Shown piece after piece: positions 46,670 to 55,172 of a stretch of DNA of 64,000 bases. Below the pieces are notes generated by a model. The model searched no databases. It was not told the origin of the DNA and was given only the letters and a program-made list of their open reading frames with translations. Every line of letters starts with the position of its first letter. The first letter of the stretch is position 1. This stretch comes from Nocardiopsis kunsanensis DSM 44524 (lineage in GTDB: Bacteria; Actinomycetota; Actinomycetes; Streptosporangiales; Streptosporangiaceae), in the NCBI RefSeq assembly GCF_000340965.1, contig NZ_ANAY01000001.1, positions 186,001 through 250,000 on the forward strand. The letters are read 5' to 3'. Both the position numbers and the translations under genes were made by a program.

Positions 46670-47629
46670 GGGGGTGAGGACGACCTTGCCGAAGAGGTCG
46701 CCCTCCGCCATGGCCCGGAAGCCTTCCCCTGCGCGGTCCAGGGGCAGCACCCGGTCGATGCCGGGGCGCAGGCCGGTCGCGGCGAGCATGCGGGTGAGCG
46801 CTTCCAGTTCCGGTTTGGTGCCCATGGTCGAGCCGATCACCCGCAACTGAAGGAAGAAGACCCGGGTCAGCTCGGCGGAGGGCGCATCCCCGCTGGTCGC
46901 GCCGCAGGTGATGATCGCGCCGCCGGGTTTGACCGCCCGCAGTGAGTGTTTCCAGGTGGCCTGGCCGACGGAGTCGAAGACCGCGTCCACCCGTTCGGGC
47001 AGCCGCTCACCGGACGCCAGTACGGCGTGCGCGCCCAGGGACAGGGCCCGCTCCCGTTTGGCCTCGCTGCGGCTGGTGACGTAGACGCGGTGCCCCACGT
47101 GTGAGGCCAGGGTGACGAGGGCGGCGGACACACCGCCGCCCGCGCCCTGCACCAGAACGGGCGAACCGGGGTTCAGGTCGGCCTTGCCGAACAGCATGCT
47201 GTAGGCCGTCAACCAGGCGGTGGGCAGGCAGGAGGCCTCCTCGAAGGAGAGCTCCGGGGGTTTGGGCACCAGGTTCTGCCGGGGCACGAGCACCTTCTCC
47301 GCGAAGGTGCCGTCGTAGACCTCCGAGAGCAGGGAGGGCCGCACACCGGGTGCGGCGCCCCCGGCCGTGGGGTCGCCCACCAGGCCGTGCACGATGACCT
47401 CGTTGCCGTCCTCGTCCACCCCGGCCGCGTCGCACCCCAGGATCATGGGGAGCTGCTCCTCCTTGATGCCCACACCCCGCAGGCTCCACAGGTCGTGGTG
47501 GTTGAGGGAGGCCGCCCGGACACGGACGGTCGTCCACCCCTCGCGCGGCTCGGGGCCGGGGCGTTCCCCGGCCTCGAGAGCGGAGACCGGGTCATCGGCG
47601 TCGAAACGTGCTGCTGTGATCGCGAACAT
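46667..47629 (-). CDS. Zinc-binding-dehydrogenase-family quinone/enone reductase
   Basis: This 320-aa medium-chain reductase has the fold of quinone oxidoreductases (VRVRAASLNHHDLWSLRGVG, PMILGCDAAGVDEDGNEVIV, the nucleotide loop VLVQGAGGGVSAALVTLASH, and VTSRSEAKRERALSLGAHAV). It lacks the structural-zinc cysteine lobe, so it is likely an NADPH-dependent quinone or enone reductase of unknown substrate. I chose ATG 47629; GTG 47638 is in frame. It follows the 26-aa gene by 99 nt. Confidence 0.82.
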   Translation of the reverse strand: MFAITAARFDADDPVSALEAGERPGPEPREGWTTVRVRAASLNHHDLWSLRGVGIKEEQLPMILGCDAAGVDEDGNEVIVHGLVGDPTAGGAAPGVRPSLLSEVYDGTFAEKVLVPRQNLVPKPPELSFEEASCLPTAWLTAYSMLFGKADLNPGSPVLVQGAGGGVSAALVTLASHVGHRVYVTSRSEAKRERALSLGAHAVLASGERLPERVDAVFDSVGQATWKHSLRAVKPGGAIITCGATSGDAPSAELTRVFFLQLRVIGSTMGTKPELEALTRMLAATGLRPGIDRVLPLDRAGEGFRAMAEGDLFGKVVLTP

Positions 47630-47728
47630 ACCCGGCACCCCATCACACGGCCGCTCCGGTCACCAGACCCGAGCCCGTCCGCCGGTTCCCGGGACCACCG
47701 CCGGGCCGGAGTGCGAGCGTGCTCACCG

Positions 47729-47809
47729 TTAATTCTTCTTCTGGTTCACCGCGACGAAGACGGCCACGAAGACGCAGAGCGCGATCGCGATGACGAGTGC
47801 GGTACTCAT
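47729..47809 (-). CDS. 26-aa single-span membrane peptide
   Basis: ATG 47809, preceded by GGAAGGAG, opens a 27-codon frame: STALVIAIALCVFVAVFVAV then NQKKN. It is one hydrophobic helix with a short positive tail, and the codons use G/C at third positions. It lies between tsaD and the reductase gene on the same strand. No family is recognised; it may be a small membrane protein of unknown function. Confidence 0.6.
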   Translation of the reverse strand: MSTALVIAIALCVFVAVFVAVNQKKN

Positions 47810-47903
47810 CGACGGGGGACTCCTTCCTCTCGACGTCGGTCAGGACGACACCCGCGCACGCATTGGTCCGGGGCGCACCGACGGTGCCGGACCACCGGTG
47901 CCC

Positions 47904-48938
47904 TCAGACGGCCAGGGGCATGGAGACCGGCAGCGAGGTGTCGGTTCCCAGGTCCAGGGGCGAGGGCGGAAGACCCGCGGCCACGACCTCAGACCCCAAC
48001 GCGGCGATCATCGCCCCGTTGTCGGTGCACAGGCGCGGGCGCGGCACCCGGAGTTCGATACCGGCCTCCGCGCAGCGCTGCTCGGCCAGGGCGCGCAGCG
48101 CGGAGTTGGCCGCGACGCCGCCGCTGATGACCAGGGTGCGCACGCCGTTCTCGACGCAGGCGTCCACGGCCTTGCGGGTGAGCACGTCCACGACCGAGTC
48201 CTGGAAGGCGGCGGCGATGTCGGCGAGTACGAGGGGGCTGCCCGAACGGTCGGCCTCCTCGACGTGGCGGGCCACCGCGGTCTTGAGCCCGGAGAAGGAG
48301 AAGTCGTAGGTGCCGTCGCCCCACTTGCCGCGCGGGAACCGCAGCGCCGATGCGCTGCCGCTCCGGGCGGCCCGGTCGATGTGGGGCCCGCCCGGGTAGG
48401 GCAGCTCCAGCAGTCGGGCGACCTTGTCGTAGGCCTCCCCGGCGGCGTCGTCGACGGTGTCGCCGAGGGAGACCACGTCGGTGGCCAGGTCGTTGACCAG
48501 CAGCAGCGAGGTGTGCCCGCCCGAGACCAGCAGTGCGATCGCGGGTTTGGGCAGCGGTCCGTGCTCGAGCTGGTCGACGGCGACGTGGCCGACGAGGTGG
48601 TTGACGCCGTAGAGGGGTTTGCCGAGCGCCATGGCGTAGGCCTTGGCGGCCGAGACACCCACCAGCAGTGCACCGGCGAGCCCGGGGCCAGCGGTGACGG
48701 CGACGGCGTCGATGTCGTCCTTCTCCACCCCTGCGGAGTCGAGGGTGCGTCGGACGGTGGGGATCATGGCTTCCAGGTGGGCGCGGCTGGCGACCTCGGG
48801 CACGACCCCGCCGAAGCGGGCGTGCTGGTCGACGCTGGAGGCGACTTCGTCACCCAGTAGTTCACAGCCGCGCACCAGACCGACGCCGGTCTCGTCGCAC
48901 GAGGTCTCGATCCCGAGGATCAGCGGGTGTTCGCTCAT
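47904..48938 (-). CDS. tsaD: tRNA t6A threonylcarbamoyltransferase TsaD
   Basis: This 344-aa Kae1/Qri7-family protein transfers the threonylcarbamoyl group to A37 of ANN-decoding tRNAs. [17 protein letters not shown], the metal histidines in HLEAMIP and [22 protein letters not shown] and [15 protein letters not shown] are visible. ATG 48938 has AAGGAGG 4-5 nt upstream and overlaps the rimI stop (ATGA). It completes the TsaB-TsaD-TsaE set encoded in this operon. Confidence 0.96.
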   Translation of the reverse strand: MSEHPLILGIETSCDETGVGLVRGCELLGDEVASSVDQHARFGGVVPEVASRAHLEAMIPTVRRTLDSAGVEKDDIDAVAVTAGPGLAGALLVGVSAAKAYAMALGKPLYGVNHLVGHVAVDQLEHGPLPKPAIALLVSGGHTSLLLVNDLATDVVSLGDTVDDAAGEAYDKVARLLELPYPGGPHIDRAARSGSASALRFPRGKWGDGTYDFSFSGLKTAVARHVEEADRSGSPLVLADIAAAFQDSVVDVLTRKAVDACVENGVRTLVISGGVAANSALRALAEQRCAEAGIELRVPRPRLCTDNGAMIAALGSEVVAAGLPPSPLDLGTDTSLPVSMPLAV

Positions 48939-49408
48939 CGGTCCTCCTTGTGGCCGGAACCGCCGGCCTCGTCGACGCGGCACATGGTGATGGCGTCGGT
49001 GCCGTTGTAGTAGCCGTCCCGCATCCCGATCCGGGTGAACCCGAAGTCGGTGTAGAGCTTCTGGGCGCGCGGGTTGTCCTCGCGCACGTCCAGGAACACG
49101 TGGGTGACGCCGCGGCGTCGGGCCTCCTCGAGCAGGGCGGTGAGCAGGGCGCGTCCCACGCCGCGCCCCCACAGGCTCTCGTCGACCGCCATGGTCCGCA
49201 CGTCGCCCTCGGGCGCGTCCGCGCGCAGTCCCGCGTAGCCGGCGATCCCGTTGTCGGACTCGGCGACGAGGTAGTGGCGGCCGGGTGCGGCGAGTTCGCT
49301 GAGCAGGGTGTACTGGCTCCAGGCGTCCTCGGGGAACAGCGCGGTCTCCAGCGCCATCACGGGTCCGACGTCGGCGAGGTTCATCGGGCGCAGGCGCACG
49401 GGCGTCAT
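48935..49408 (-). CDS. rimI: Ribosomal-protein-alanine N-acetyltransferase-like RimI
   Basis: This 157-aa GNAT acetyltransferase has the acetyl-CoA loop [40 protein letters not shown] and [11 protein letters not shown]. In this position between tsaB and tsaD it is the conserved RimI-like gene. ATG 49408 overlaps the tsaB stop; its own stop overlaps the tsaD start. Its protein target is not certain. Confidence 0.92.
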   Translation of the reverse strand: MTPVRLRPMNLADVGPVMALETALFPEDAWSQYTLLSELAAPGRHYLVAESDNGIAGYAGLRADAPEGDVRTMAVDESLWGRGVGRALLTALLEEARRRGVTHVFLDVREDNPRAQKLYTDFGFTRIGMRDGYYNGTDAITMCRVDEAGGSGHKEDR

Positions 49409-50082
49409 TTCACCCACTGGCGCACCTTCTTCGGGGCTCCGGGTGCCACGGCGTCGGGACGGCGCAGGTACAGCGGGCGGGGCTCCGGCAGACCCTGGCC
49501 GCTGTGCAGCTTGCCCAGTGCGAGCTCTGCCATGGCGGCGGCGTCGGGCAGGAGTGGTTCGGGAGCGGCCGCGGCCTCGCCGAACACGTCGGCGTACATA
49601 CGGGCGCCGTCGCCGACCAGGGGGAGTCCGCCTGTGTCGAGTTCCGCGGGCCTGACGACCTCGACCTCACCGGAACGGGTGCGGTGGTCGTCGTAGCGGG
49701 CCCAGAAGACCTCCTTGCGGCGGGCGTCGGTCATGGCCACGAAGGGGGCCTCGCGTCCGGTGGCGAAGGCCAGGGTGTCCAGGGTGGTGACGCCGTGGCA
49801 GGGGATGCCGAGCCCGTCGGAGAGAGCGTGTGCGGTGGCGAGCCCGACCCGGAGGCCGGTGTAGGGGCCGGGGCCGATTCCGACAGCGATCGCGTCCATG
49901 TCGGCCAGGGTGAGGCCTGCCTCGCGGGTGAGGTCGCGGAGTGTGGGCGCGAGGAGTTCACCGTGGCGGCGCGCGTCGACCGAGGAGGCGCAGGCGCGCA
50001 GCGCGAAGGAACCGTCCGGGGCGCTCTCGCCGATCGCGGCGGTGACCGCCGGTGTGGCGGTGTCGAAGGCCAGGAGCAGCAC
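49405..50082 (-). CDS. tsaB: tRNA t6A biosynthesis protein TsaB
   Basis: This 225-aa protein is an inactive paralogue-type partner of Tsa[40 protein letters not shown] and [20 protein letters not shown] are typical. GTG 50082 starts 11 nt after the tsaE stop. It scaffolds TsaD in the t6A complex. Confidence 0.93.
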   Translation of the reverse strand: MLLLAFDTATPAVTAAIGESAPDGSFALRACASSVDARRHGELLAPTLRDLTREAGLTLADMDAIAVGIGPGPYTGLRVGLATAHALSDGLGIPCHGVTTLDTLAFATGREAPFVAMTDARRKEVFWARYDDHRTRSGEVEVVRPAELDTGGLPLVGDGARMYADVFGEAAAAPEPLLPDAAAMAELALGKLHSGQGLPEPRPLYLRRPDAVAPGAPKKVRQWVK

Positions 50083-50093
50083 GGGTGACCTGC

Positions 50094-50600
50094 CTATCCG
50101 TTCCCGGGGTCGCCGGGCAGTTCGGCACCGGTCCAGCGTGCGCCGACGGGGCGCAGGCGGACGGTGCGTGTGTCGTCGGGGTGGCGTTCGATGTCGATCT
50201 CCAGCCGTTCCTCCGACAGTCCTTCGGCCACGTCCTCGCCCCATTCCACGACGGTGACGGAGTCGGCGAGGGTCATGTCGAGGTCGATGTCGTCGATCTC
50301 GTCGGCGCCGGAGAGGCGGTAGGCGTCCACGTGCACCAGAGCGGGACCGCCGACGAGGGAGGGGTGGATGCGGGAGATCACGAACGTGGGTGAGGTGACC
50401 GATCCGCGCGCACCCAGGCCTTCGCCGAGGCCCTGGGTGAAGGTGGTCTTCCCGGCGCCGAGGGGGCCGGAGAGGATGAGCAGGTCGCCCGGTCGGGTCA
50501 GGGCGGCCAGGTCTCGGCCCAGTGCGCGCATGGCGTCGTCGGTGGCGGCGCCGACCGTGCGCACGTGGGCCCGGGGTGCGGTGGGTGTCGCTCGTGTCAT
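50094..50600 (-). CDS. tsaE: tRNA t6A ATPase TsaE
   Basis: This 168-aa P-loop ATPase has Walker A LSGPLGAGKTTFTQGLGEGL, SPTFVISRIH and HVDAYRLSGADEIDDIDLD. It energises the TsaBD complex. I chose ATG 50600; upstream sequence in frame has low coding character. It begins the tsaE-tsaB-rimI-tsaD run and follows alr by 116 nt. Confidence 0.93.
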   Translation of the reverse strand: MTRATPTAPRAHVRTVGAATDDAMRALGRDLAALTRPGDLLILSGPLGAGKTTFTQGLGEGLGARGSVTSPTFVISRIHPSLVGGPALVHVDAYRLSGADEIDDIDLDMTLADSVTVVEWGEDVAEGLSEERLEIDIERHPDDTRTVRLRPVGARWTGAELPGDPGNG

Positions 50601-50716
50601 GGGCTCACTGCTCGTGTCGGGTGTGTTCGGGAGGGGCGGCGGCCCGGTGCCGGTCGCGGGGCCTGCACGGACAAGGTTATGGCCCCCGACCCACCTGCGC
50701 GGCCGGTTCACCGGGG

Positions 50717-51853
50717 TCAGGGCCGTCCGAGGGAGGTGTACTCGCGCGGGACCCGGGTGCTGATCCTGGTGACGATCTCGTAGGGGATCGTGTCGAGGAC
50801 GCGGGCCCAGTCCAGGGCCGTGGGGACTCCGGGCTGACGGGAGGGGTCGCCGAAGAGGACCGCGTACTCGCCCGCCGAGACGTCGTCGTCCCCGACATCG
50901 ACAACGAACTGGTCCATGCAGACTGTTCCCGCGACGGTACGGGGCCGGCCGCCCAGCAGGAGGGGGCCCCGGTTGGTGGCGGCGCGCGGGACACCGTCGG
51001 CGTACCCGAGGGGCACCAGGGCCAGGGAGGTCTCGCGGTCGGTGACGTAGTGGTGGCCGTAGGAGACGCCGCTGCCGGCGGGGGCCCGCTTGGTGAGGGC
51101 GATGCGGGACTCCAGGGTCATCGCGGGCCGCAATTCGGGCACGTCATAATCAGGAATCGGGCACAGACCGTAACTGGCGATCCCGGCACGCACCAGATCG
51201 AATCGTGCTTCGGGCAGAGTGAGCAGCGCCGCGGAGTTGGCGATGTGGCGCACCTCGGGCTCCAGACCGGCCTTGTCGACGGCGGCCAGGGCGGTGTGGA
51301 AGGCCGAGAGCTGCATGGCGATCGAGGGGTGCCCGGGTTCGTCGGCACACGCGAAGTGCGACCAGATGCCGCTGACCTTCACGAGTCCGTCGGCCTCGGC
51401 ACGGGCCGCGGCGGCCACGACATGCTCCCAGTCGTCCGGGGAGATCCCGCCGCGGTTGAGCCCGGTGTCGGCCTTGAGCTGGACCCGGGCGGCCCGGCCC
51501 AGGCGGCGCGCCTGGGCCACGATCGTGTCCAGGACCGCCATGTCGCTCACGCCCAGGTCGATTTCGGCCTCGATGGCCTCGCCGACCGGTTCGCCCGGCG
51601 GGATGATCCAGGAGAGCACGGGCGCACTGATCCCGGCGCGGCGCAGTTCCAGGCCTTCCTTGATCAGGGCCGTGCCCAGCCAGGTCGCGCCACCCGCCAG
51701 CAGCGCGTGGGCGGCCGGCACCATCCCGTGCCCGTAGCCGTCGGCCTTGACCACGCCCATGAGCGGGGTACCGCCCGCACGTTCCTTGAGGAAGCGGGCG
51801 TTGTCGGAGAGCGCTCCGAGATCGACGCGGGCGCGCGCGAAGTGTGCTGCCAT
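50717..51853 (-). CDS. alr: Alanine racemase
   Basis: This 378-aa PLP enzyme supplies D-alanine for peptidoglycan. The PLP lysine is in LMGVVKADGYGHGMVPAAHA, and the second catalytic tyrosine region is SGVSYGHHYVTDRETSLALV; the C-terminal DQFVVDVGDDDVSAGEYAVL is also standard. GGAGG is 4 nt before the ATG. The alr-tsaE-tsaB-rimI-tsaD order is conserved in actinomycetes. Confidence 0.95.
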   Translation of the reverse strand: MAAHFARARVDLGALSDNARFLKERAGGTPLMGVVKADGYGHGMVPAAHALLAGGATWLGTALIKEGLELRRAGISAPVLSWIIPPGEPVGEAIEAEIDLGVSDMAVLDTIVAQARRLGRAARVQLKADTGLNRGGISPDDWEHVVAAAARAEADGLVKVSGIWSHFACADEPGHPSIAMQLSAFHTALAAVDKAGLEPEVRHIANSAALLTLPEARFDLVRAGIASYGLCPIPDYDVPELRPAMTLESRIALTKRAPAGSGVSYGHHYVTDRETSLALVPLGYADGVPRAATNRGPLLLGGRPRTVAGTVCMDQFVVDVGDDDVSAGEYAVLFGDPSRQPGVPTALDWARVLDTIPYEIVTRISTRVPREYTSLGRP

Positions 51854-51946
51854 GCCCTCCAGTGTTCCACGTTCCGGTTACCGCTGAGGGCCCACGGGTA
51901 GGTGCCTTTCGACCGAATTTCACGCCCTGACGAGGGGAAATCGGTA

Positions 51947-52597
51947 ATGAGCGAAATCGGAAGTGAACGAGCCGTCAACGTCTCCCGGCTCTGGTCCGGG
52001 GGGCTCGCCACGGCTGTCGTCGCGATACTGGTGATCTTCGCGGGAGCACTCGTCTTCCGCGGCGTCTTCGACGTCCCCGTCCTCGCTCCCGAGGAGGCCG
52101 GGTACCTCGGTGACACGAGCACCGCCCTCTACGCTCTCCTGGCCGGCGTGATCGCGCTCGTCGCGACCGCGCTGCTGCAGATGCTGTTGTTGTCGGCGCC
52201 GCGTGCGCTGACCTTCTTCGGCTGGATCATGGGCCTGGCCATCGCCATCGCGGCGGTGACCCCGTTCAGCCAGGCCGCCGAGACGTCGAGCCAGGCGGCC
52301 ACCGCGGTCATCAACCTGGTCTCCGGCATCGTGATCGTGGCGCTGCTGCGCAGCGTGGGCCGTACGGCCTTCACGCCCCAGGCGCCCACGACCCCGGAGA
52401 AGTCGCCCACCCTGCTGGGGCCCAACGCCCCGTCCAATCCCGAGGGGTATCCGAACCAGGCTTCGACCGGGCCCGCCCTGCAGCAGGAGGGTGTTCTCCC
52501 CGACGTGAGCCAGGAGGAGTACCGGAAGGCCGAGACACGCGCCAGGCGGCAGGACGCCGAGGAGGAACGCGCGAAGGAAGGCCCCCTGCACGAATGA
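51947..52597 (+). CDS. Four-span membrane protein, DUF6069-like
   Basis: This 216-aa protein has four hydrophobic helices in its first 140 residues (AVVAILVIFAGALVFRGVF, ALLAGVIALVATALLQMLLL, FFGWIMGLAIAIAAVTP, AVINLVSGIVIVALL) and a charged, disordered tail with a YRKAETRARRQDAEEERAKE stretch. The helix pattern resembles actinomycete DUF6069 proteins of unknown function. I chose ATG 51947 with GAGGGG upstream. It is divergent from alr and convergent with the ROK gene, separated by a perfect palindrome. Confidence 0.7.
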   Translation: MSEIGSERAVNVSRLWSGGLATAVVAILVIFAGALVFRGVFDVPVLAPEEAGYLGDTSTALYALLAGVIALVATALLQMLLLSAPRALTFFGWIMGLAIAIAAVTPFSQAAETSSQAATAVINLVSGIVIVALLRSVGRTAFTPQAPTTPEKSPTLLGPNAPSNPEGYPNQASTGPALQQEGVLPDVSQEEYRKAETRARRQDAEEERAKEGPLHE

Positions 52598-52625
52598 GGC
52601 AGGAGACCGCACCGGCGACGAACAG

Positions 52626-52659
52626 GGTGGGGGTGGAGCCGATCGGCTCCACCCCCACC
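52626..52659. terminator. 34-bp perfect palindrome, bidirectional terminator
   Basis: The left half GGTGGGGGTGGAGCCGA is followed at once by its exact reverse complement. It lies between two convergent genes, 28 nt after the DUF6069-like stop and 14 nt from the ROK stop. As a hairpin it would have about 15 bp with a minimal loop. Confidence 0.8.
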
Positions 52660-52673
52660 GTCGTGTGCGGGGC

Positions 52674-53867
52674 TCAGGCCCGGGCGACGAGGGCGTCGGC
52701 GGCTCCGGGGCTGAGGCAGTGCTCGATGACCATGACGGCGGCGCCGACGACACCCGCGCCCTCCCCCGCGGTGGAGGAGACGATGCTCAGGTGCTCGGTG
52801 GCCAGGGGCAGCGAGCGCTGGTAGATGATCTCGCGGACCCCGGCGAGCAGGTGGTCGCCGGCCAGGGCCATGGCGCCGCCGATGACGATCACCGAGGGGT
52901 TGAACATGTTGACGGCAGCGGCGAGGACCTCACCGATGTCGCGGCCGGCCTGGCGCAGGGCGCGCAGCACCGGCACGGAGCCGCCTCGGGCCAGGTCGAC
53001 GATCTCGCGGGCTCCGGAGGCGGGCACGCCCTCGATGGTGAGGGCCTCGGCGAGGGCGGTGCCGGAGGCGACCGCTTCGAGGCAGCCGGTGTTGCCGCAG
53101 CGGCAGGGTTTGTCGGAGCCGCTCGGCACGAAGACGTGGCCCATGTCGCCGGCGGCCCCCTGGGCCCCGCGGTAGACGCGCCCCTCGCTGACGATGCCGC
53201 AGCCGATGCCGGTGGCGACCTTGACGAACATGAGGTGGCTGGCGGTCGGCCAGGAGACGTGGTGCTCCCCGACGGCCATGATGTTGACGTCGTTGTCGAC
53301 CAGGACCGGCACGTCCAGGTGTGACCTGACGTAGCCGGGAACGTCGAAGTGGTCCCAGCCGGGCATGATCGGCGGGTTCACGGCGCGGCCGGTGGCGTGC
53401 TGGACGGGCCCGGGCAGGCCCAGTCCCAGGCCCAGGAGTTCGGCCTCGGAACGCCCGGCCCGGTCGAGCAGTACGCGGCCGTGTTCGACGACCCAGTCCA
53501 GGACGGCCTCGGGCCCGGCGGCGATCTCGAGGTCGATCCCTTCCTCGGCCAGGATCTGCCCGGACATGTCGGTCAGGGCCGTGCGGGTGTGGGTGGCGCC
53601 GAGGTCGGCGGCCAGGGCGACACGGGCCTCGGGCCGGAAGCAGAAGGTCGTGGGCGGGCGTCCTCCGGTGGAGACCGCTTCGCCGGAGGGGCCGATGAGG
53701 CCGCTGGCCAGGAGCGCGTCGACGCGTTGGGTGACGGTCGAGCGTGCCAACCCGGTCACCGAGGCCAGTTCGGAACGGGTGCGGGGGCGCCCGTCCCGCA
53801 GCAGGCGCAGGAGGGTTCCCGCCCCTGGCGCCGCCGTCGCGGGCGCGGTGTCTCGCAACTCCGTCAC
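52674..53867 (-). CDS. ROK-family transcriptional repressor/sugar sensor
   Basis: This 397-aa protein has an N-terminal winged helix (TLLRLLRDGRPRTRSELASV, GLARSTVTQRVDALLASG) and a ROK sugar-kinase-like domain with the ATP-like motif AADLGATHTRTAL, LGLGLPGPV and the zinc signature CRCGNTGCLEAVASG. I chose GTG 53867, following GGGGGACAGGG. It is divergent from the sugar transport operon, and a 7-bp inverted repeat overlaps that operon's -35, so it probably represses it until the sugar binds. Confidence 0.9.
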   Translation of the reverse strand: MTELRDTAPATAAPGAGTLLRLLRDGRPRTRSELASVTGLARSTVTQRVDALLASGLIGPSGEAVSTGGRPPTTFCFRPEARVALAADLGATHTRTALTDMSGQILAEEGIDLEIAAGPEAVLDWVVEHGRVLLDRAGRSEAELLGLGLGLPGPVQHATGRAVNPPIMPGWDHFDVPGYVRSHLDVPVLVDNDVNIMAVGEHHVSWPTASHLMFVKVATGIGCGIVSEGRVYRGAQGAAGDMGHVFVPSGSDKPCRCGNTGCLEAVASGTALAEALTIEGVPASGAREIVDLARGGSVPVLRALRQAGRDIGEVLAAAVNMFNPSVIVIGGAMALAGDHLLAGVREIIYQRSLPLATEHLSIVSSTAGEGAGVVGAAVMVIEHCLSPGAADALVARA

Positions 53868-53969
53868 GCCCTGTCCCCCGTTCCAATCAGCGCTTCTTCT
53901 GGCATGCGCCCAGTGAATCACAGGATCTATTGACCGGCCGCCATGGACCTATTTTTCCTCTCTCCGACA

Positions 53970-53995
53970 ACTTATGCTTGACGATCGACATAAGT
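53970..53995. promoter_or_regulatory. Candidate ROK operator (ACTTATG-N12-CATAAGT)
   Basis: A perfect 7-bp inverted repeat with a 12-nt spacer covers the -35 of the sugar operon and most of its spacer. AT-rich arms of this kind stand out from the 70% GC background. Assignment to the divergent ROK protein is positional inference. Confidence 0.6.
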
Positions 53996-54007
53996 GCGGC
54001 GTAATCT
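53978..54007 (+). promoter_or_regulatory. Promoter of the sugar operon, probably leaderless
   Basis: TTGACG (53978-53983) and TAATCT (54002-54007) are 18 nt apart. The -10 ends 7 nt before the ATG at 54015 and no Shine-Dalgarno sequence lies between, so transcription probably begins at or next to the start codon. Confidence 0.6.
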
Positions 54008-54014
54008 GCCGAGC

Positions 54015-55172
54015 ATGACAGTGAGAAAGGTCACAAGCCTGGGTGAGGCCACCGATTCGGCCGCCGCGCCCGTACCGGAGACCTACCGGGCGGCCGTGAT
54101 CGGCACGGGCTTCATGGGCCGGACCCACACCCACGCCGTCAGGGCCGCCGGCGGCGAGGTGGTAGGGGCCGCCGGCTCATCGGCCGACAAGGCCGCGAGC
54201 TTCGGAGCCGCCCACGGCATCGGCCGTACCCACGCCGATCCCCTCGAACTCATCCACCGCGACGACGTCGACGTGGTGCACGTGTGCACCCCCAACCACC
54301 TGCACGCACCACTGAGCCTCGCCGCGCTCGAAGCGGGCAAGCACGTGGTCTGCGAGAAACCCCTGGCCACCGAGGCCTCGCTCGCCCGGGAACTGGTCAC
54401 CGCCGCCCACGAGCGCGACCGCGTGGCGGTGGTGCCCTTCGTCTACCGCTTCCACCCCATGGTCCGGGAGGCCCGCGCGCGGGTGGCCGCCGGTTCCGTG
54501 GGCCGGCTGACCCTCGCCCACGGCGGCTACCTCCAGGACTGGATGCTGCGCACCGAAGAGGACAACTGGCGGGTCGATCCCGCCCTGGGCGGGCCCACCC
54601 GCGCCTTCGGCGACATCGGATCGCACTGGTGCGACATGCTCGAGTTCGTCACCGGCGACCGCATCACCGCTGTCAGCGCCCAGACCTCCCGTATCTCCGA
54701 GACCCGCGGCGCCGAGTCCCGTCCCGTGGACACCGAGGACCTGGTGGCCTTCCAGTTCGCGACCGCGGGAGGGATGGTCGGCACCTCGGTGATCAGCCAG
54801 GTCTCCCCCGGCCGCAAGAACCAGCTCGTGCTGGAGATCAGCGGCACCGAGGGAGCCCTCGCCTTCGACCAGGAACGCCCCGAGACCCTGTGGGCCGGCG
54901 GCCGCGAACGCACCGCCGTCGTCTCCCGCGACGACCCCGATCTCAGCCCCGACGCCGCCCGGTTCGTGAAGGTCCCGGTCGGCCACCCGCAGGGCTACCA
55001 GGACTGTTTCAACTCCCTGGTCGCCGACACCGGCGCGGCCGTGGCCGGAGCATCCCCCGAGGGTCTCCCGGTCTTCACCGACGGCCTGCGCGCCGCGGTA
55101 CTGGCCGAGGCGGTCCTGGAGTCGGCCCGTACACGGGGCTGGGTCGACGTCCCGGGGGTGGAGGAGCCATGA
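54015..55172 (+). CDS. Gfo/Idh/MocA-family sugar oxidoreductase
   Basis: This 385-aa NAD(P)-dependent dehydrogenase has a Rossmann start YRAAVIGTGFMGRTHTHAVR, the family motif HVVCEKPLA with its lysine, and FGDIGSHWCDMLEF carrying the second-domain catalytic residues. The first ~20 residues before the fold are extra. It is first in the operon and overlaps the ABC ATPase gene by ATGA. Likely role: oxidation or reduction of an imported sugar, inositol or 3-keto-sugar; the substrate is unknown. Confidence 0.88.
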   Translation: MTVRKVTSLGEATDSAAAPVPETYRAAVIGTGFMGRTHTHAVRAAGGEVVGAAGSSADKAASFGAAHGIGRTHADPLELIHRDDVDVVHVCTPNHLHAPLSLAALEAGKHVVCEKPLATEASLARELVTAAHERDRVAVVPFVYRFHPMVREARARVAAGSVGRLTLAHGGYLQDWMLRTEEDNWRVDPALGGPTRAFGDIGSHWCDMLEFVTGDRITAVSAQTSRISETRGAESRPVDTEDLVAFQFATAGGMVGTSVISQVSPGRKNQLVLEISGTEGALAFDQERPETLWAGGRERTAVVSRDDPDLSPDAARFVKVPVGHPQGYQDCFNSLVADTGAAVAGASPEGLPVFTDGLRAAVLAEAVLESARTRGWVDVPGVEEP

